Shown: piece after piece, positions 1-9,627 of the stretch | How positions within the stretch are numbered: the first letter of the stretch is position 1 | How the letters are laid out: each line of letters begins with the position of its first letter | NCBI GenBank assembly: GCA_916048095.2 | Contig: OU696577.1 | Span: 3,399,501 to 3,463,500 of the forward strand | Direction of reading: 5' to 3' | DNA length: 64,000 bases | Source: Sacculina carcini | Taxonomy: Eukaryota > Arthropoda > Thecostraca > Sacculinidae | Notes under the pieces: generated by a model | Database searches by the model: none | What the model was told of the DNA's origin: nothing | Seen by the model: only the letters and a program-made list of their open reading frames with translations | Position numbers and translations under genes: made by a program

Positions 1-293
1 CTAAACCGCAGCAACAATCCTTCCATCCTCGTCAGAACGACGGGGCTGTCGATCTCCTGGGATCGGCTTCGGTCACCCGGGTTCCACAGGTTTTTTTTCT
101 CTTTTTTTTCAGCTCTGTGCAACTGGCTCAAATCATGACACCACGCTACACATACACAAACACCAGACACTGCACCAACACCGCTCGCCTCACACACACA
201 CACTCATCTTCATTTCCACTCATGGCACTGTCTCCTGTGGGGGTGTCGAGATATGACCCGCTCACGATCATTTCACGTATGATCATACTCGCA

Positions 294-320
294 GGAGACA
301 TATAACCCAATCCAGGCCCA
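294..320 (+). other. 2A-like motif relic in LINE A
   Basis: The codons read G-D-I-stop-P-N-P-G-P, directly after ...RMIILA. The canonical ribosome-skipping 2A core is D-(V/I)-E-x-N-P-G-P, so this is a 2A site whose Glu codon has become TAA (303-305). The PHD-like finger starts 8 bases later in another frame. A 2A followed by a C4HC-type finger is a known N-terminal arrangement in several animal LINEs, which supports the reading. Confidence 0.6.
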
Positions 321-327
321 AGACACC

Positions 328-420
328 TGTCACATATGTACACAGCCACTCACAACACGCCGACACACGAAAGGCTCAGTTCAGTGTAACTCCTGCATGA
401 ACTGGTGCCACACCACATGC
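328..420 (+). other. PHD-like zinc finger of LINE A
   Basis: The translation shows Cys at 328 and 337, Cys at 385 and 394, then W-C-H-x2-C with Cys 406, His 409 and Cys 418. The spacing C-x2-C...C-x2-C-x2-W-C-H-x2-C is that of the finger near the N terminus of many animal CR1-type LINE proteins. It is probably a nucleic-acid or protein-binding module. It is continuous in frame with the endonuclease region that follows. Confidence 0.6.
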
Positions 421-1569
421 ACATCACTTCACAACATCACACAATACACGCGCTCATTCATCACCAACACCAACGCTCTTCCTCACAATCATCACCAACA
501 CCATCAACTCCTTCCTCACTATCATTTCTCCCATCATCACCACACTCATCCACACATTCACCACCACCACCACCTCCATCAAAGACTCATCACCTCAACA
601 ACACTCATACTCGCACAAACACCAACATACACCGCACACGCAGCATCAATATTTTCCAGCTCAACATCGACGGCATCAACACACAAAAAACATGAACTAA
701 CACACTTCCTCACACGACACTCCATTCACATAGCACTCATCCAGAAAACAAAATTACAACAGCACCACAGAACACCCACCTTTCACAATTACACCACCAT
801 CGGCCAAGACCGCACTAGCGGTCGAGGCGGTGGCCTCATCACACTTAAACACCGAACAATCAACTACACAAACACCAGCACACAGTCACAAGCACTACTA
901 CCATCAAACGACACCACAACATAATTACAGTCGATTCAAATACTCACCGGCACACATTCACACATTTCAATAATCAACATGTACATTCCACCACAAACAT
1001 CACCAACAGTACCTCGCAACTACACACCAGATATACGCAACATCACAAACACACCAAACATAATACTGTGCGGAGACTTCAACGGCAAAGATCCTGCCCG
1101 GTACAGCCACAATCCACTCACCAGCAGAGGCACATACATACTTCAACAAACAGAACACCTCTACATACTCAACAACACTCACCAACACACTCACACCACA
1201 CACCAGGCAAACTATCATCCGACATCACCCGATAACACATTTTGCATACCGAATCTCACCCACACATCCAATTGGAAGGTGGTCAAAGAGCTAGGCTCAC
1301 ACCACCTTCCAATATTCATCACCACCAAAATCAGAAAAGCTCCAAACACACAGAGACGCACTTATACAAATTACACAAAAGCCAAATGGTCACAATTCAT
1401 ACACGACACGGAACTAGCATTTACACAACTTAACACAACATACATCACAGACATAAACAAAACAGTCCAAACATTTAATGACATCATACACAAGACAGAC
1501 AAACAACACATTCCAAACGGCAACAGAAAATACCACAACCCGAACTTTACACAAGAAATACAAACACTC

Positions 1570-2502
1570 ATGTTTTTTTGCTCGCATGCGTCGTGCATTA
1601 TGTGTTTATTTGTATGTCTGCTTTGCGTTGTGTGTGTGCCTTCTCACACCGTGGATTTGTCGTTAATGCTGATGATGTGTGGCGATGTTGAAATGAATCC
1701 CGGTCCTGCTCGACCACAAAAACGATTTTCAAATATACTTTTCGCCAACATCAGGGGCTTGTATAAGAACATCAGAGATTTGACAGCAGCCAGTCGCTCC
1801 AAGGACATCGTGCCGAAACGCTCTGTGCTCATCTGTGCCGAAACGCTTGTGTCCGATTATCGGGACCAATCTGAGCTCTTGATGCCAGGTTTCAGTAAGC
1901 CATTGCTAATCAAATGTGACTCAAAAAACAGGCGGCGTGGCATGGCAGTGTACGTACGCAAAGGCTTTTCAGCAACGAGAATTACAGCGCACGACTGCTT
2001 TTGTCATGAAGTTATGCTTCTGCGTGTCAACACCGCCTTGATGAATTTTTACATCTTTAGAGCCTACCGAAATCCAGACAGTAACGACTCTATCTACGAA
2101 TGTCTCTTGTCAGCCATGTCAACAATTCAGGAGAAGGACACCAAGTCAGCATTTGTATTTGTGGGAGACATGAACGCCCATCACCGTGATTGGCTCTTGT
2201 CGACATCTCCTACAGACGCTCATGGTAGAGCAGCATATGCTTTCTGCAACATTTCTGGCTGCTCCCAAATGGTGTCCGGTCCCAGACATCAAGCGGGAAA
2301 CTGTTTGGACTTGGTTATGACAGACGTCTCAGATATCGTGAGTGTAAACGTGGAAGCTCCAATAGGAAGTTCAGATCACTCGTCGCTGTCCGTGAAGTTG
2401 ACATTGAGACAGAAGGTTTCTCCTTACACGATTTCAAGGTTCGTGCACATGAAGAACAATGTTGACTGGGTGAAGGTGAATGATGAATTGAAAGCAATTT
2501 GA
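1570..2502 (+). CDS. LINE B1 leader, 2A and AP endonuclease
   Basis: From ATG 1570 the protein begins with a Cys-rich hydrophobic stretch of about 30 residues, followed by the 2A core GDVEMNPGP. An AP endonuclease follows: FANIRGL (catalytic Asn), VLICAET (Glu), FVGDMNAHH (Asp/Asn) and GSSDHSSL (terminal Asp-His). All the main catalytic positions of the APE family are present. The upstream frame is open into LINE A, but the composition break and the loss of LINE A homology show that ATG 1570 or the junction itself is the practical start of LINE B sequence. The frame ends at 2502 because of the inserted AT microsatellite. In the ancestral element it would run on to the reverse transcriptase. 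Confidence 0.8.
   Translation: MFFCSHASCIMCLFVCLLCVVCVPSHTVDLSLMLMMCGDVEMNPGPARPQKRFSNILFANIRGLYKNIRDLTAASRSKDIVPKRSVLICAETLVSDYRDQSELLMPGFSKPLLIKCDSKNRRRGMAVYVRKGFSATRITAHDCFCHEVMLLRVNTALMNFYIFRAYRNPDSNDSIYECLLSAMSTIQEKDTKSAFVFVGDMNAHHRDWLLSTSPTDAHGRAAYAFCNISGCSQMVSGPRHQAGNCLDLVMTDVSDIVSVNVEAPIGSSDHSSLSVKLTLRQKVSPYTISRFVHMKNNVDWVKVNDELKAI
1666..1707 (+). other. 2A ribosome-skipping sequence
   Basis: The codons encode MLMMCGDVEMNPGP, with the invariant D-V-E-x-N-P-G-P core at 1684-1707. In known 2A peptides the ribosome fails to form the last Gly-Pro bond, so the chain is released after Gly and translation resumes at Pro. Here the upstream product would be only the hydrophobic leader and the downstream product the endonuclease/reverse transcriptase. 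The motif is seen directly; function is inferred from the family. Confidence 0.85.
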
Positions 2503-2592
2503 TATTGCTTAATATATATATTGCATATATATAGAGTGTGTATATATATATTTATTGTATATATTATATGTTATATTTATTTATTATATAGA

Positions 2593-2648
<56 letters not shown>

Positions 2649-2710
2649 CATATATATAGAGTGTGGTGTGGTGTGCATATGCTTAATATATATTGCAATA
2701 TAATTTTGTG
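2503..2710. repeat. AT-rich microsatellite block
   Basis: The block is runs of (TA)n with interspersed TATATAGAGTGTG units (near 2530, 2590 and 2655). It lies between the LINE B endonuclease part and the SINE and appears to have entered or expanded with the SINE. Confidence 0.9.
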
Positions 2711-3050
2711 GACTCCGTGGTGCAGTTGTTAGCACACCCGCCTCACAAGCGGGAGGTCCGTGGTTCAAAACCCGGCGGAGCAGAATTTCATTGGGCGAAT
2801 TCTACAATCCCACAGCCCCTGTCTACCCAGCAGAAAATGATGGTACCAGATATCAGTCATGAGTTGTGCCATGCATTCTGGGGAGGTGGCCCTCTCTAAT
2901 ACGTCTTACGTCCTTGTGGCGCCATAGCGTGGAGAGGGTCGGTTCTGCGGTGGCAGCGAGCTGCACGGGGCAGGCATGTGTGTTCATAAGCTTCGGCTTC
3001 TTCCCGTGTAGCAGCTGCCGCTTAGGCATTTAACCTTTAACCTTTAATTA
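2711..3050 (+). mobile_element. tRNA-Val-derived SINE, copy 1
   Basis: Bases 2711-2782 fold as a tRNA: the anticodon stem CCCGC/GCGGG encloses loop CTCACAA (anticodon CAC, valine), an A-box-like TGGTGCAGTTGTTAG lies upstream, and the B box GGTTCAAAACC is at 2762-2772. The 5' CTCCG pairs with the 3' CGGAG. The body continues for about 270 bases and ends in repeated AACCTTT units near 3030-3045. A second copy at 13870-14160 shares the body and the tRNA-like head, which marks a SINE and not a tRNA gene. It lies inside LINE B1, whose coding sequence resumes at about 3057. Confidence 0.85.
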
Positions 3051-3056
3051 AAGTTT

Positions 3057-3903
3057 CAAATCTGTAGCAGAAGGAATGCCCCATCGATGCATTGAACAAA
3101 TACATTACCGATGTCATCTCAAGGAGAGTGCCTACTAAAAAACTACGTTTTCGCTCTGATGACAAAGCCTGGTTCACCAACGAATGTCGCAGCGCACGTG
3201 AATCCAAGCAGGAGGTTTACCAAAAGTGGCTCCAATCACGCTCAGCCGACTCATGGAATGTCTACACTGAGGCCAGACGGCATGCTGAGCATGTGTATTC
3301 AGAAGCGGAAACACGTCACTCAAAGAAACTTGCTGAAAAGCTAACATCTGCCAATGACGCCCACAAATGGTGGTCAACGTTGAAATCGTCAGTGTTTGGA
3401 CATGACCTGTCTGTCGCTCCTTTATTTTCAGCGAACGGTGAGCTCAAAATCAACCCAACAGAGAAGGCAGAGTTGCTTATGAATTACTTCAATACCAAGC
3501 AATGTCAAGGGTCCATTCCGTCTGACGATTCATCTGTCCTCGCCCCGAAAATCAAAGGCATTGCCTTCCGATCAAAAGAAGTGGCGAATCTCATGAAAGA
3601 CCTTGATGCCCACGGAGGAAAAGACCCTCTGAATATGTTTCCACTATTTTTCAAGAACACGGCAGATACTCTAGCTCCGAAGCTCAGTGCTCTTTTCAGG
3701 CGCTTGATGAAGACTGGTTCGTTTCCATCATGTTGGCGGGTTGCGAATATCACGCCCATACCAAAAGGAACCAATTCAGCTGATGTTGCAAACTACCGGC
3801 CAATATCAATTACGCCGATTCTGTCCAAAATACTCGAGCACTTGATATCTTCCAGACTGTCCAAGTACCTGGAGAGCAACAATCTCTGTCGGAAAACCAA
3901 TTT
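3057..3903 (+). pseudogene. LINE B1 linker and reverse-transcriptase start, truncated
   Basis: The sequence encodes IDALNKYITDV, a long linker, and reverse-transcriptase motifs such as ANYRPISITPILSKILEHL. The finger region matches LINE B2 almost perfectly, but the catalytic YADD box is absent because the copy stops near 3903. The first in-frame ATG after the SINE is at 3092; a TAG lies at about 3066-3068. This is a dead fragment of the polymerase ORF begun at 1570. Confidence 0.8.
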
Positions 3904-4109
3904 GTATGACGCCAACACAAAATTACATCCATCAGGGACCTGTGAAACGACCCGGCTGGCGCCGTGTCTTTCCTCAGGAGCTCGAGGTTGCTCGACCAGA
4001 CAACCTGAGGAACGTCACCAATAACAACAACAGTACGCAACGTAATAGGGGGCGAATGCCGCTTTGAATCTGAGCCCGACCTTGCGTGAGCACAGCTCTG
4101 CATGGGCGT
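3904..4109 (+). other. Unassigned junction segment
   Basis: About 200 bases lie between the truncated LINE B1 and a LINE C-like tail. The plus strand has a short open stretch (about 3907-4065) rich in basic residues, which resembles nothing I can name. No RNA gene or terminal repeat is evident. Confidence 0.4.
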
Positions 4110-5176
4110 CCTCCAGAAAACTTTTACTGAACCCTGACAAAACGGAATTTATTTGTTTTATCCCCCCAGAATCGCCCCTTGCTCATTTGATCTGCCTCTC
4201 TCGTCCCACATCCGAAACCTAGGTATTTTTTGGATCCTTCCCTCGATTTCGGCAAACATTTCTCGTACATCAATCGTTCCTGCCGTTTCACCCTACGAAA
4301 ATTTTACCCTATACGCCCATACATAGACGAGGCATCCGCTCTCCTCCTTATAAATTCCTATATATTCTCACGTATTGACTATTTTTACTCTTTATTTTTC
4401 CATCTACCTCAAAAGTCTATCCGCTCCCTCCAGTCTATCATCAACCTCTCGTGCAGATTTGTGTTAAGTCTCCCTCCCAGAACACCTACCTCCGCTCACA
4501 TTCACAAATTCGGTTGACTGCCCGCTGTCTCTATGATTCATTGTAAGCTATGTTGTCTTGTATATAAACTTCTTCACACGTATTCTCCATCTGCCTATCT
4601 GTCTTCGCTACTAATCTGTAACATCAATCTTTCTAGACGTCGTCATGTTCCCCTCCTCTCACCTCCTGCTCTCCATGTATCCAGCTGGTCCGCTAAATCA
4701 TTTTATTTATCATATTTAATATTTATAAATCATTTTATTTATCATATTTATCATATTTATTTATCTGCTCCTCGTGTATATAATTCTACCTCTTAACATA
4801 CTGGAGAATAAATTTTACATGTCCTTTTCTACCTCACTGCACAAATATTTACTATTCTTGCCGTCCCCTCTTACTCCTCCGTTTCGACACCACTAGCCCT
4901 CATATTGCCACTTGCTTGTTTGTGCTCTCACTTACATTCACTTATTCGATAATTTTGTTCACTAACTCTATATTTACATATATTTATTCATATTCATGTA
5001 TTAACTCTATATTTACTTTAATATTTCCATGTATATTGACTTTCTTCGACTGCGCATTGTGACTCTCCCCGCCGAACTACTTAAATTTCTTTTCTTTTCT
5101 TTCATCCATTCATTTGTTATGTTTCGCGCCTCTGATTACTGTGTGCGATATAGAAAATACATTTGTTCTTGTTGTT
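4110..5176 (+). mobile_element. LINE C-like 3' fragment (copy 4)
   Basis: The translation jumps between frames but matches the C-terminal part of the LINE C polymerase in order: LLNPDKTEF, LRKFYPIRPYIDEASALLLINSYIFSRIDY, SIRSLQSIINLSCRFVLS, KLCCLVYKLLH and APRVYNS. The end near 5120-5176 has the same 3' signature as the other LINE C copies, a CGCGCC block, GTGCGATATA, and a GTT-type microsatellite tail. It is an old, 5'-truncated copy with several frameshifts and stops. Confidence 0.75.
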
Positions 5177-5732
5177 ATAAATTATAAGTTTATCATGAAC
5201 AATTCACGCTGAGAATATGATGATGAGTACTTATGGGCTTAATAGTGCAGTTGATAATGTTGTACCTATGGTGACAGTAGTACAGTTGTACAGATTGAAC
5301 AAATATATGTGAATGTGACATCAGTCAGAGAACAACCAAAATGCAAATTCACACCCCACAAAACCACTATATATTTTGGTATGTATGATATTTCATGCAT
5401 AGTTGACATCGTTTGTTAAATTCCAAACATGGTTCAATTTCAATATTAATCAATCGTAATTTAAATTATCATGTTTGAGCTGAGAACAGGTGGCATGCAT
5501 CCTGCCGCCTGAGTATGTTATGGTATGTGTGAAGACTCATCCATGAACCACATACAATTAGTAATCTCAATATATTTAATATATTTATTTGAATTGATTA
5601 TAAAATACGCAGTTTTGACACGGTGTCAGGTGATCAGTGAGTTGTGAGAGTGGAGAAAATATGCCGTTATACCACATCCATAATATTTCTGAGCAAGACC
5701 TATAATACCGAGACTGGCGCTCGTGTTATCAA
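5177..5732. other. Intervening sequence, no feature seen
   Basis: This is AT-rich DNA between two LINE C tails that point toward each other. I see no ORF of note, RNA gene or repeat match. Confidence 0.5.
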
Positions 5733-5874
5733 TCAATGTATTTGTTATAGCGCTAATATGCACAGAAGCGCGACAAAATAAAAAAAGGCAAACACAACTA
5801 AGGAGATATACATGTGACAACAGTAATAACACATAATGCACACATAGGAACACATAATGCACACATAGGAATAC

Positions 5875-5989
<115 letters not shown>

Positions 5990-6860
5990 TACACACTCAC
6001 ACAGAGACATATACACACACATACATAAGCAAAAAAATACACATACTCATAGGGCACCATAAGTAAGAATGGGAAAACAAATCACGCGAAATCAGAATCA
6101 GACGATCAGACACGCAGGATAAACAATATACCAGCAAGACTAGAAAGATACAAATATAAAAGATAAAAGATGAGAATTGACTGTTCACCGGGAACAGAAC
6201 GAGCCAGCAATAATGACCGAGTCAAAAAATATAACAAAATATAAACGCGTTAGTATTTACAAAGTAGCGAATGGAGTGAGTGAGTGAGTGAGAAACAGAT
6301 TGAAAAGAGAGGTCAAATAGATATTGACGAAGCTGATGAGAAAATGAGTTGTGGTCAGAAAATGCGGTGATGTGGGTAGGAAGAGAGTTATAGAGGCGAG
6401 GACCAAAGAAGAACAGTGATTTTGAGGACCAGGGAGACTCATTGGTGGCACGAGGACAGTGAAGAGGAAGGTGGCGGCGAGAAGAGAAAAAAGTAGTGGG
6501 AGTAAGAAGATCAGAGAGGTAGGAAGGTTAATGAGGATCATGGATAAGTTTGTAAATAAGACAACATCGACGATAGTTGATGAGGTTGATGAGGATCATG
6601 GATAAGTTTGTAAATAAGACAACATTGACGATAGTGTATTCGAGGGATTATAGGAAGCCAACGGAGCTGGAAGAGGAAATGAAATGTATGACGACAGGGA
6701 GTAGGATGAAAGACAAAGCGGCAGCATTGATTAAGAACTCGTTGGAGAACTTTGAGATGACAACGAGGAACATGATAGTATATACAGTTACAGTAGTCGA
6801 GTCTTGAGAATATGAGAGCATGAATAAGGCTGACAGCAGAGTATCTATCAAGAAATGGAC

Positions 6861-8216
6861 GAAGCTCCGAAGCTCAGTGCTCTTTTCAGGCGCTTGATGA
6901 AGACTGGTTCGTTTCCATCATGTTGGCGGGTTGCGAATATCACGCCCATACCAAAAGGAACCAATTCAGCTGATGTTGCAAACTACCGGCCAATATCAAT
7001 TACGCCGATTCTGTCCAAAATATTCGAGCACTTGATATCTTCCAGACTGTCCAAGTACCTGGAGAGCAACAATCTGCTGTCGGAAAACCAATTTGCATAC
7101 CGCAAAAAACTCAGCACGACTGGCGCTCTGCTTACTATCACGCATGAGCTCCAGCAAGTGCTAGACAAAGGCAGTGAAGCCTGGATTGTGCAGTTGGATT
7201 TCTCGGCAGCATTTGACCGTGTGAGCCACAAGGGCTTGTTGCAAAAACTGAGAAACATTGGAGTCGGCGGCCGTTTGCTAAGTGTTTTGCATCAATTTCT
7301 ATCCAATCGCGTACAACGTGTTGCCATCGATGGAGCATACAGTGGCTGGCAGAGCATTGTGTCCGGTGTCCCGCAGGGAAGTGTGTTGGGTCCTATTTTG
7401 TTCAACATTTACACCGCTGACCTGTACACAACCACACGCAACCCTGCATATGGATATGCTGATGATATCACCTTGATGGCTGTAATTTCATCTCCTTCGG
7501 ACAGACCACAGGTGCGTCAAACGGTCAACGACGATCTCAGCAGCGTCCTGAAGTGGTGTGAGAGGTGGAATATGATGCTGAACACTTCGAAATCTAAATG
7601 CTTGTTGGTTTCTAGGTCACGTACCGTTCAGCCTTCACATGGAGCTATCCTCATAAATGACACCCAACTCAACGTGTGTGACGAGCTCAAAATATTGGGA
7701 GTACATGTAGACTCAAAGCTGACGTTTGAGAGTCACATTCGGAAGCTAGTTTGTTCGGCATCGCGGAAACTGGGAATTATAAGAAAGGCATATCGGATGT
7801 TCGGTAGCAGCACAATCTCAAAAAGTTGTTTTCGCTGTTTCATTTTGCCAATTCTGGAGTACTGCGCCCCCGTGTGGTCTTCTGCTACGGATTGTCACCT
7901 CAATCTCATCAACAGAGTTGTTAGAACTTGCAAGTTCCTCTGTGGTGACTTTGTTCTTGGTGATCTTTGCCATTGTCGAAAGGTCAGCAGCGTGTGCATG
8001 CTGTACAAGATCAAGCACAACGACCATCATCCGATGAGCAAGTCAATTCCTGATGATTTCGTGGCAGCAAGAAGCACACGGTTTACATCCAAACAGCATT
8101 CCCAGTACATGGCTCCAATTCGTTGTCGTAAAAAACGATTCCAACGTTGCTTTCTTCCGGCCACTGTGTCTACTTGGAACACGTTGAAGGAGGAGGCTTT
8201 CTCGCAGAACAATTAG
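6861..8216 (+). CDS. LINE B2 reverse transcriptase, N-truncated
   Basis: This is an open frame of about 450 residues with the reverse-transcriptase blocks in order: ANYRPISITPILSKIFEHL, ENQFAYRKKLST, WIVQLDFSAAFDRVSH (first catalytic Asp), SGVPQGSVLGPILFN, GYADDITLMA (catalytic YADD), NTSKSKCLLVS and LKILGVHVDSKLTF. The C-terminal region ends with RCFLPATVSTWNTLKEEAFSQNN. It copies LINE RNA into the target site. The endonuclease and 2A part are missing because of 5' truncation. LINE B4 continues past the TAG seen here (8214-8216) with LKKFKAKVNEMLLKERN, so the TAG is probably a private mutation. Confidence 0.9.
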   Translation, partial: EAPKLSALFRRLMKTGSFPSCWRVANITPIPKGTNSADVANYRPISITPILSKIFEHLISSRLSKYLESNNLLSENQFAYRKKLSTTGALLTITHELQQVLDKGSEAWIVQLDFSAAFDRVSHKGLLQKLRNIGVGGRLLSVLHQFLSNRVQRVAIDGAYSGWQSIVSGVPQGSVLGPILFNIYTADLYTTTRNPAYGYADDITLMAVISSPSDRPQVRQTVNDDLSSVLKWCERWNMMLNTSKSKCLLVSRSRTVQPSHGAILINDTQLNVCDELKILGVHVDSKLTFESHIRKLVCSASRKLGIIRKAYRMFGSSTISKSCFRCFILPILEYCAPVWSSATDCHLNLINRVVRTCKFLCGDFVLGDLCHCRKVSSVCMLYKIKHNDHHPMSKSIPDDFVAARSTRFTSKQHSQYMAPIRCRKKRFQRCFLPATVSTWNTLKEEAFSQNN

Positions 8217-8408
8217 AACAAATTCAAGGCCAAAGTAAATGAAATGCTACTGAAAGAGCGGAATTGACTGTTGAGTCTTATTAATTGTATATTTATTCAT
8301 ATTTATTGTTATTTATTCATGCTTATTGTTATTTATTTTCTATTTATTTATATTTATTCCTACTTTACTCTCTATTTATTACTATTTATTATTGGTTGTT
8401 GTTAGTTA

Positions 8409-8760
8409 TTGAATTATACTTTTACTCAGTGTTGGCTGTTGTTGTTTATTGAATCATATTTATTGTTGTTGCTGTTTATTGAGTCATATTTATTGTTGTT
8501 GTTGTTTATTGAATCATATTTATTGTTGCTAAGGATTATTGAATTATATTTATTGTTGTTGTTGCTTATTGAATCATATTTATTGTTGTTGCTGTTTACT
8601 GAGTCATATTTATTGTTGTTGTTGTTTATTGAATCATATTTATTGGTGTTATTGTTTATTGAATCATATTTATTTGTGTTGTTGTTACTTATTGAATCAT
8701 ATCTATATTTATTGTTGGATGTTTCTTATTGAATCATATGTATTGTTCTTGAGTTATTAC
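8409..8760 (+). repeat. LINE B 3'-UTR minisatellite
   Basis: Roughly nine degenerate units of about 33-36 bases, built on TTGTTGTTTATTGAATCATA, lie in the 3' UTR. The same array with fewer units is found in reverse in LINE B4 (about 27470-27650). It can be read as a hydrophobic LLLLFIESY repeat, but this appears to be untranslated in B2. Confidence 0.85.
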
Positions 8761-9254
8761 TTATTTATTAATATTTATTCTTATTTATTGATGGCTGTTA
8801 TTTACTGAATCACATATTTATTGTTGATTGTTATTATTCATTGAGGAACGTGGGCGGAGTGACATTATGGATTTTTATCGGATGATGGTTTATTATTTAT
8901 TGTTATTTATTTATTATTTTCTTTCCAACTCTCTTTCTAGACCTTTTTCTCTTCGAACTCTCTTTCTCTCTGAATCTTTTGGGCGCTTCCGGTACATGGG
9001 GCCACCTTAGGGTGGTAATAGTGCTTGCACTCTTCCCATGCTACTGGATTTGCCTGTTATTAATAATAATAATACAGAAAAGGATAGAGTGAACGTTGAA
9101 TAAGACGGCAAGTGCGAGCATCAGAGGTGATATTGTCCGAGAATGAGAGAGATGAAACAAAGATAGCACCAATATTGCAAACAGAGGATGCAATGGGACA
9201 AGGAAGGAATAGAGCGGTGGAGAGGTATGAAGCTGCTACACTTACAGTATACTT

Positions 9255-9440
9255 AACGGGCCTACGACCATTTACCCCAACGTACCAACTGATCCAACAC
9301 TAATACGATGCGATGGAAACCAGCGATGGCAAGGATAGGGTGCATTTTCCAATGGTGTACCTAGTGACTGAATATGACACGAGTGACCATTTGGTCAAAT
9401 TTCCCATCAGCTATATGAACTTCAGTGGTTTTCAAAGTGT
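9255..9440 (+). repeat. Unclassified interspersed repeat, copy 1
   Basis: This shares clear similarity with 29356-29518, including GTGTACCTAGTGACTGAA, GAGTGACCATTTGGTC, TTTCCCAT and TATGAACTTCAGTGGTTT. It has no coding potential and no terminal repeats I could confirm. It may be a SINE or MITE fragment. Confidence 0.6.
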
Positions 9441-9547
9441 TTAATGCTTAGATGTGCCGTTTGATGATTGTCCCGTATAAACTGTTTAATGCGTCAACTC
9501 GAAGAGCCAATTTAAGAAGTCAAGAGGTTATATAAAGGATATATATG

Positions 9548-9549
<2 letters not shown>

Positions 9550-9618
<69 letters not shown>
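9550..9618. repeat. (TA)n microsatellite
   Basis: A pure TA run lies immediately before the GC-motif element that starts CTAGCATTAAAACCCGCCCG. Confidence 0.95.
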
Positions 9619-9619
<1 letters not shown>

Positions 9620-9627
9620 TAGCATTA

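Larger units (their letters stand above)
1..1569 (+). mobile_element. LINE A: 5' part of a decayed non-LTR retrotransposon
   Basis: One frame from about 328 encodes a PHD-like cysteine/histidine finger, a His/Asn/Thr-rich linker and an AP-endonuclease-like domain. Recognisable endonuclease pieces are FQLNIDGI near 650, GRGGGL near 825, LCGDFNG near 1066-1086 and HHLP near 1300. Such LINE proteins nick target DNA and prime reverse transcription. The copy is decayed: it has an in-frame TAA at 922-924, the expected QETK endonuclease motif reads QKTK, and a frame change separates the 2A relic from the finger. The coding strand is extremely rich in A and C and poor in G up to about 1569, where the composition changes abruptly and LINE B begins. 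No reverse transcriptase of this element is seen, so B probably interrupted or replaced its 3' part. The first 100 bases are not assigned. Placement in the CR1/I/Jockey assemblage is inferred from the 2A-finger-endonuclease order. Confidence 0.7.
1570..3903 (+). mobile_element. LINE B copy 1 (2A-bearing CR1/Jockey-type LINE), interrupted
   Basis: This LINE starts at the sharp boundary with LINE A and encodes a hydrophobic leader, a 2A site and an AP endonuclease (to about 2500). It is then interrupted by an AT microsatellite plus tRNA-derived SINE (about 2501-3056), and resumes with the linker and the first part of the reverse transcriptase to about 3903. It is cut off just after the segment encoding SNNL(LS)ENQF. 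Over the segment shared with copy 2 (about 3676-3903 versus 6862-7095) I see only one substitution and one 3-base difference, so the family was active recently. The reading is confident for the LINE. The exact clade (CR1 versus Jockey) is inferred. Confidence 0.85.
6860..9075 (+). mobile_element. LINE B copy 2, 5'-truncated
   Basis: This is a 2.2-kb 5'-truncated LINE carrying the complete reverse-transcriptase core, the C-terminal region, a repeat-rich 3' UTR (8217-9060) and a (TAA)n tail at 9059-9075. It inserted into LINE C3 in the opposite orientation. The 3' terminal 100 bases (TTTTGGGCGCTTCCGGTACA and on) recur in reverse at 20341-20460 (LINE B3), which defines the family 3' end. The open polymerase frame and near-identity to B1 suggest a young insertion. 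Confidence 0.9.

Noticed and set aside
397-924. Histidine-rich metal-binding protein
   Set aside because: The His/Thr/Asn content follows from the A/C-rich LINE A coding strand; endonuclease motifs show the true identity.
2711-2782. Functional tRNA-Val gene
   Set aside because: The tRNA-like head is followed by a body and tail shared with 13870-14160, which makes it a SINE head.
8409-8808. Hydrophobic membrane protein with IESYLLLL repeats
   Set aside because: It is the LINE B 3'-UTR minisatellite after the polymerase stop.
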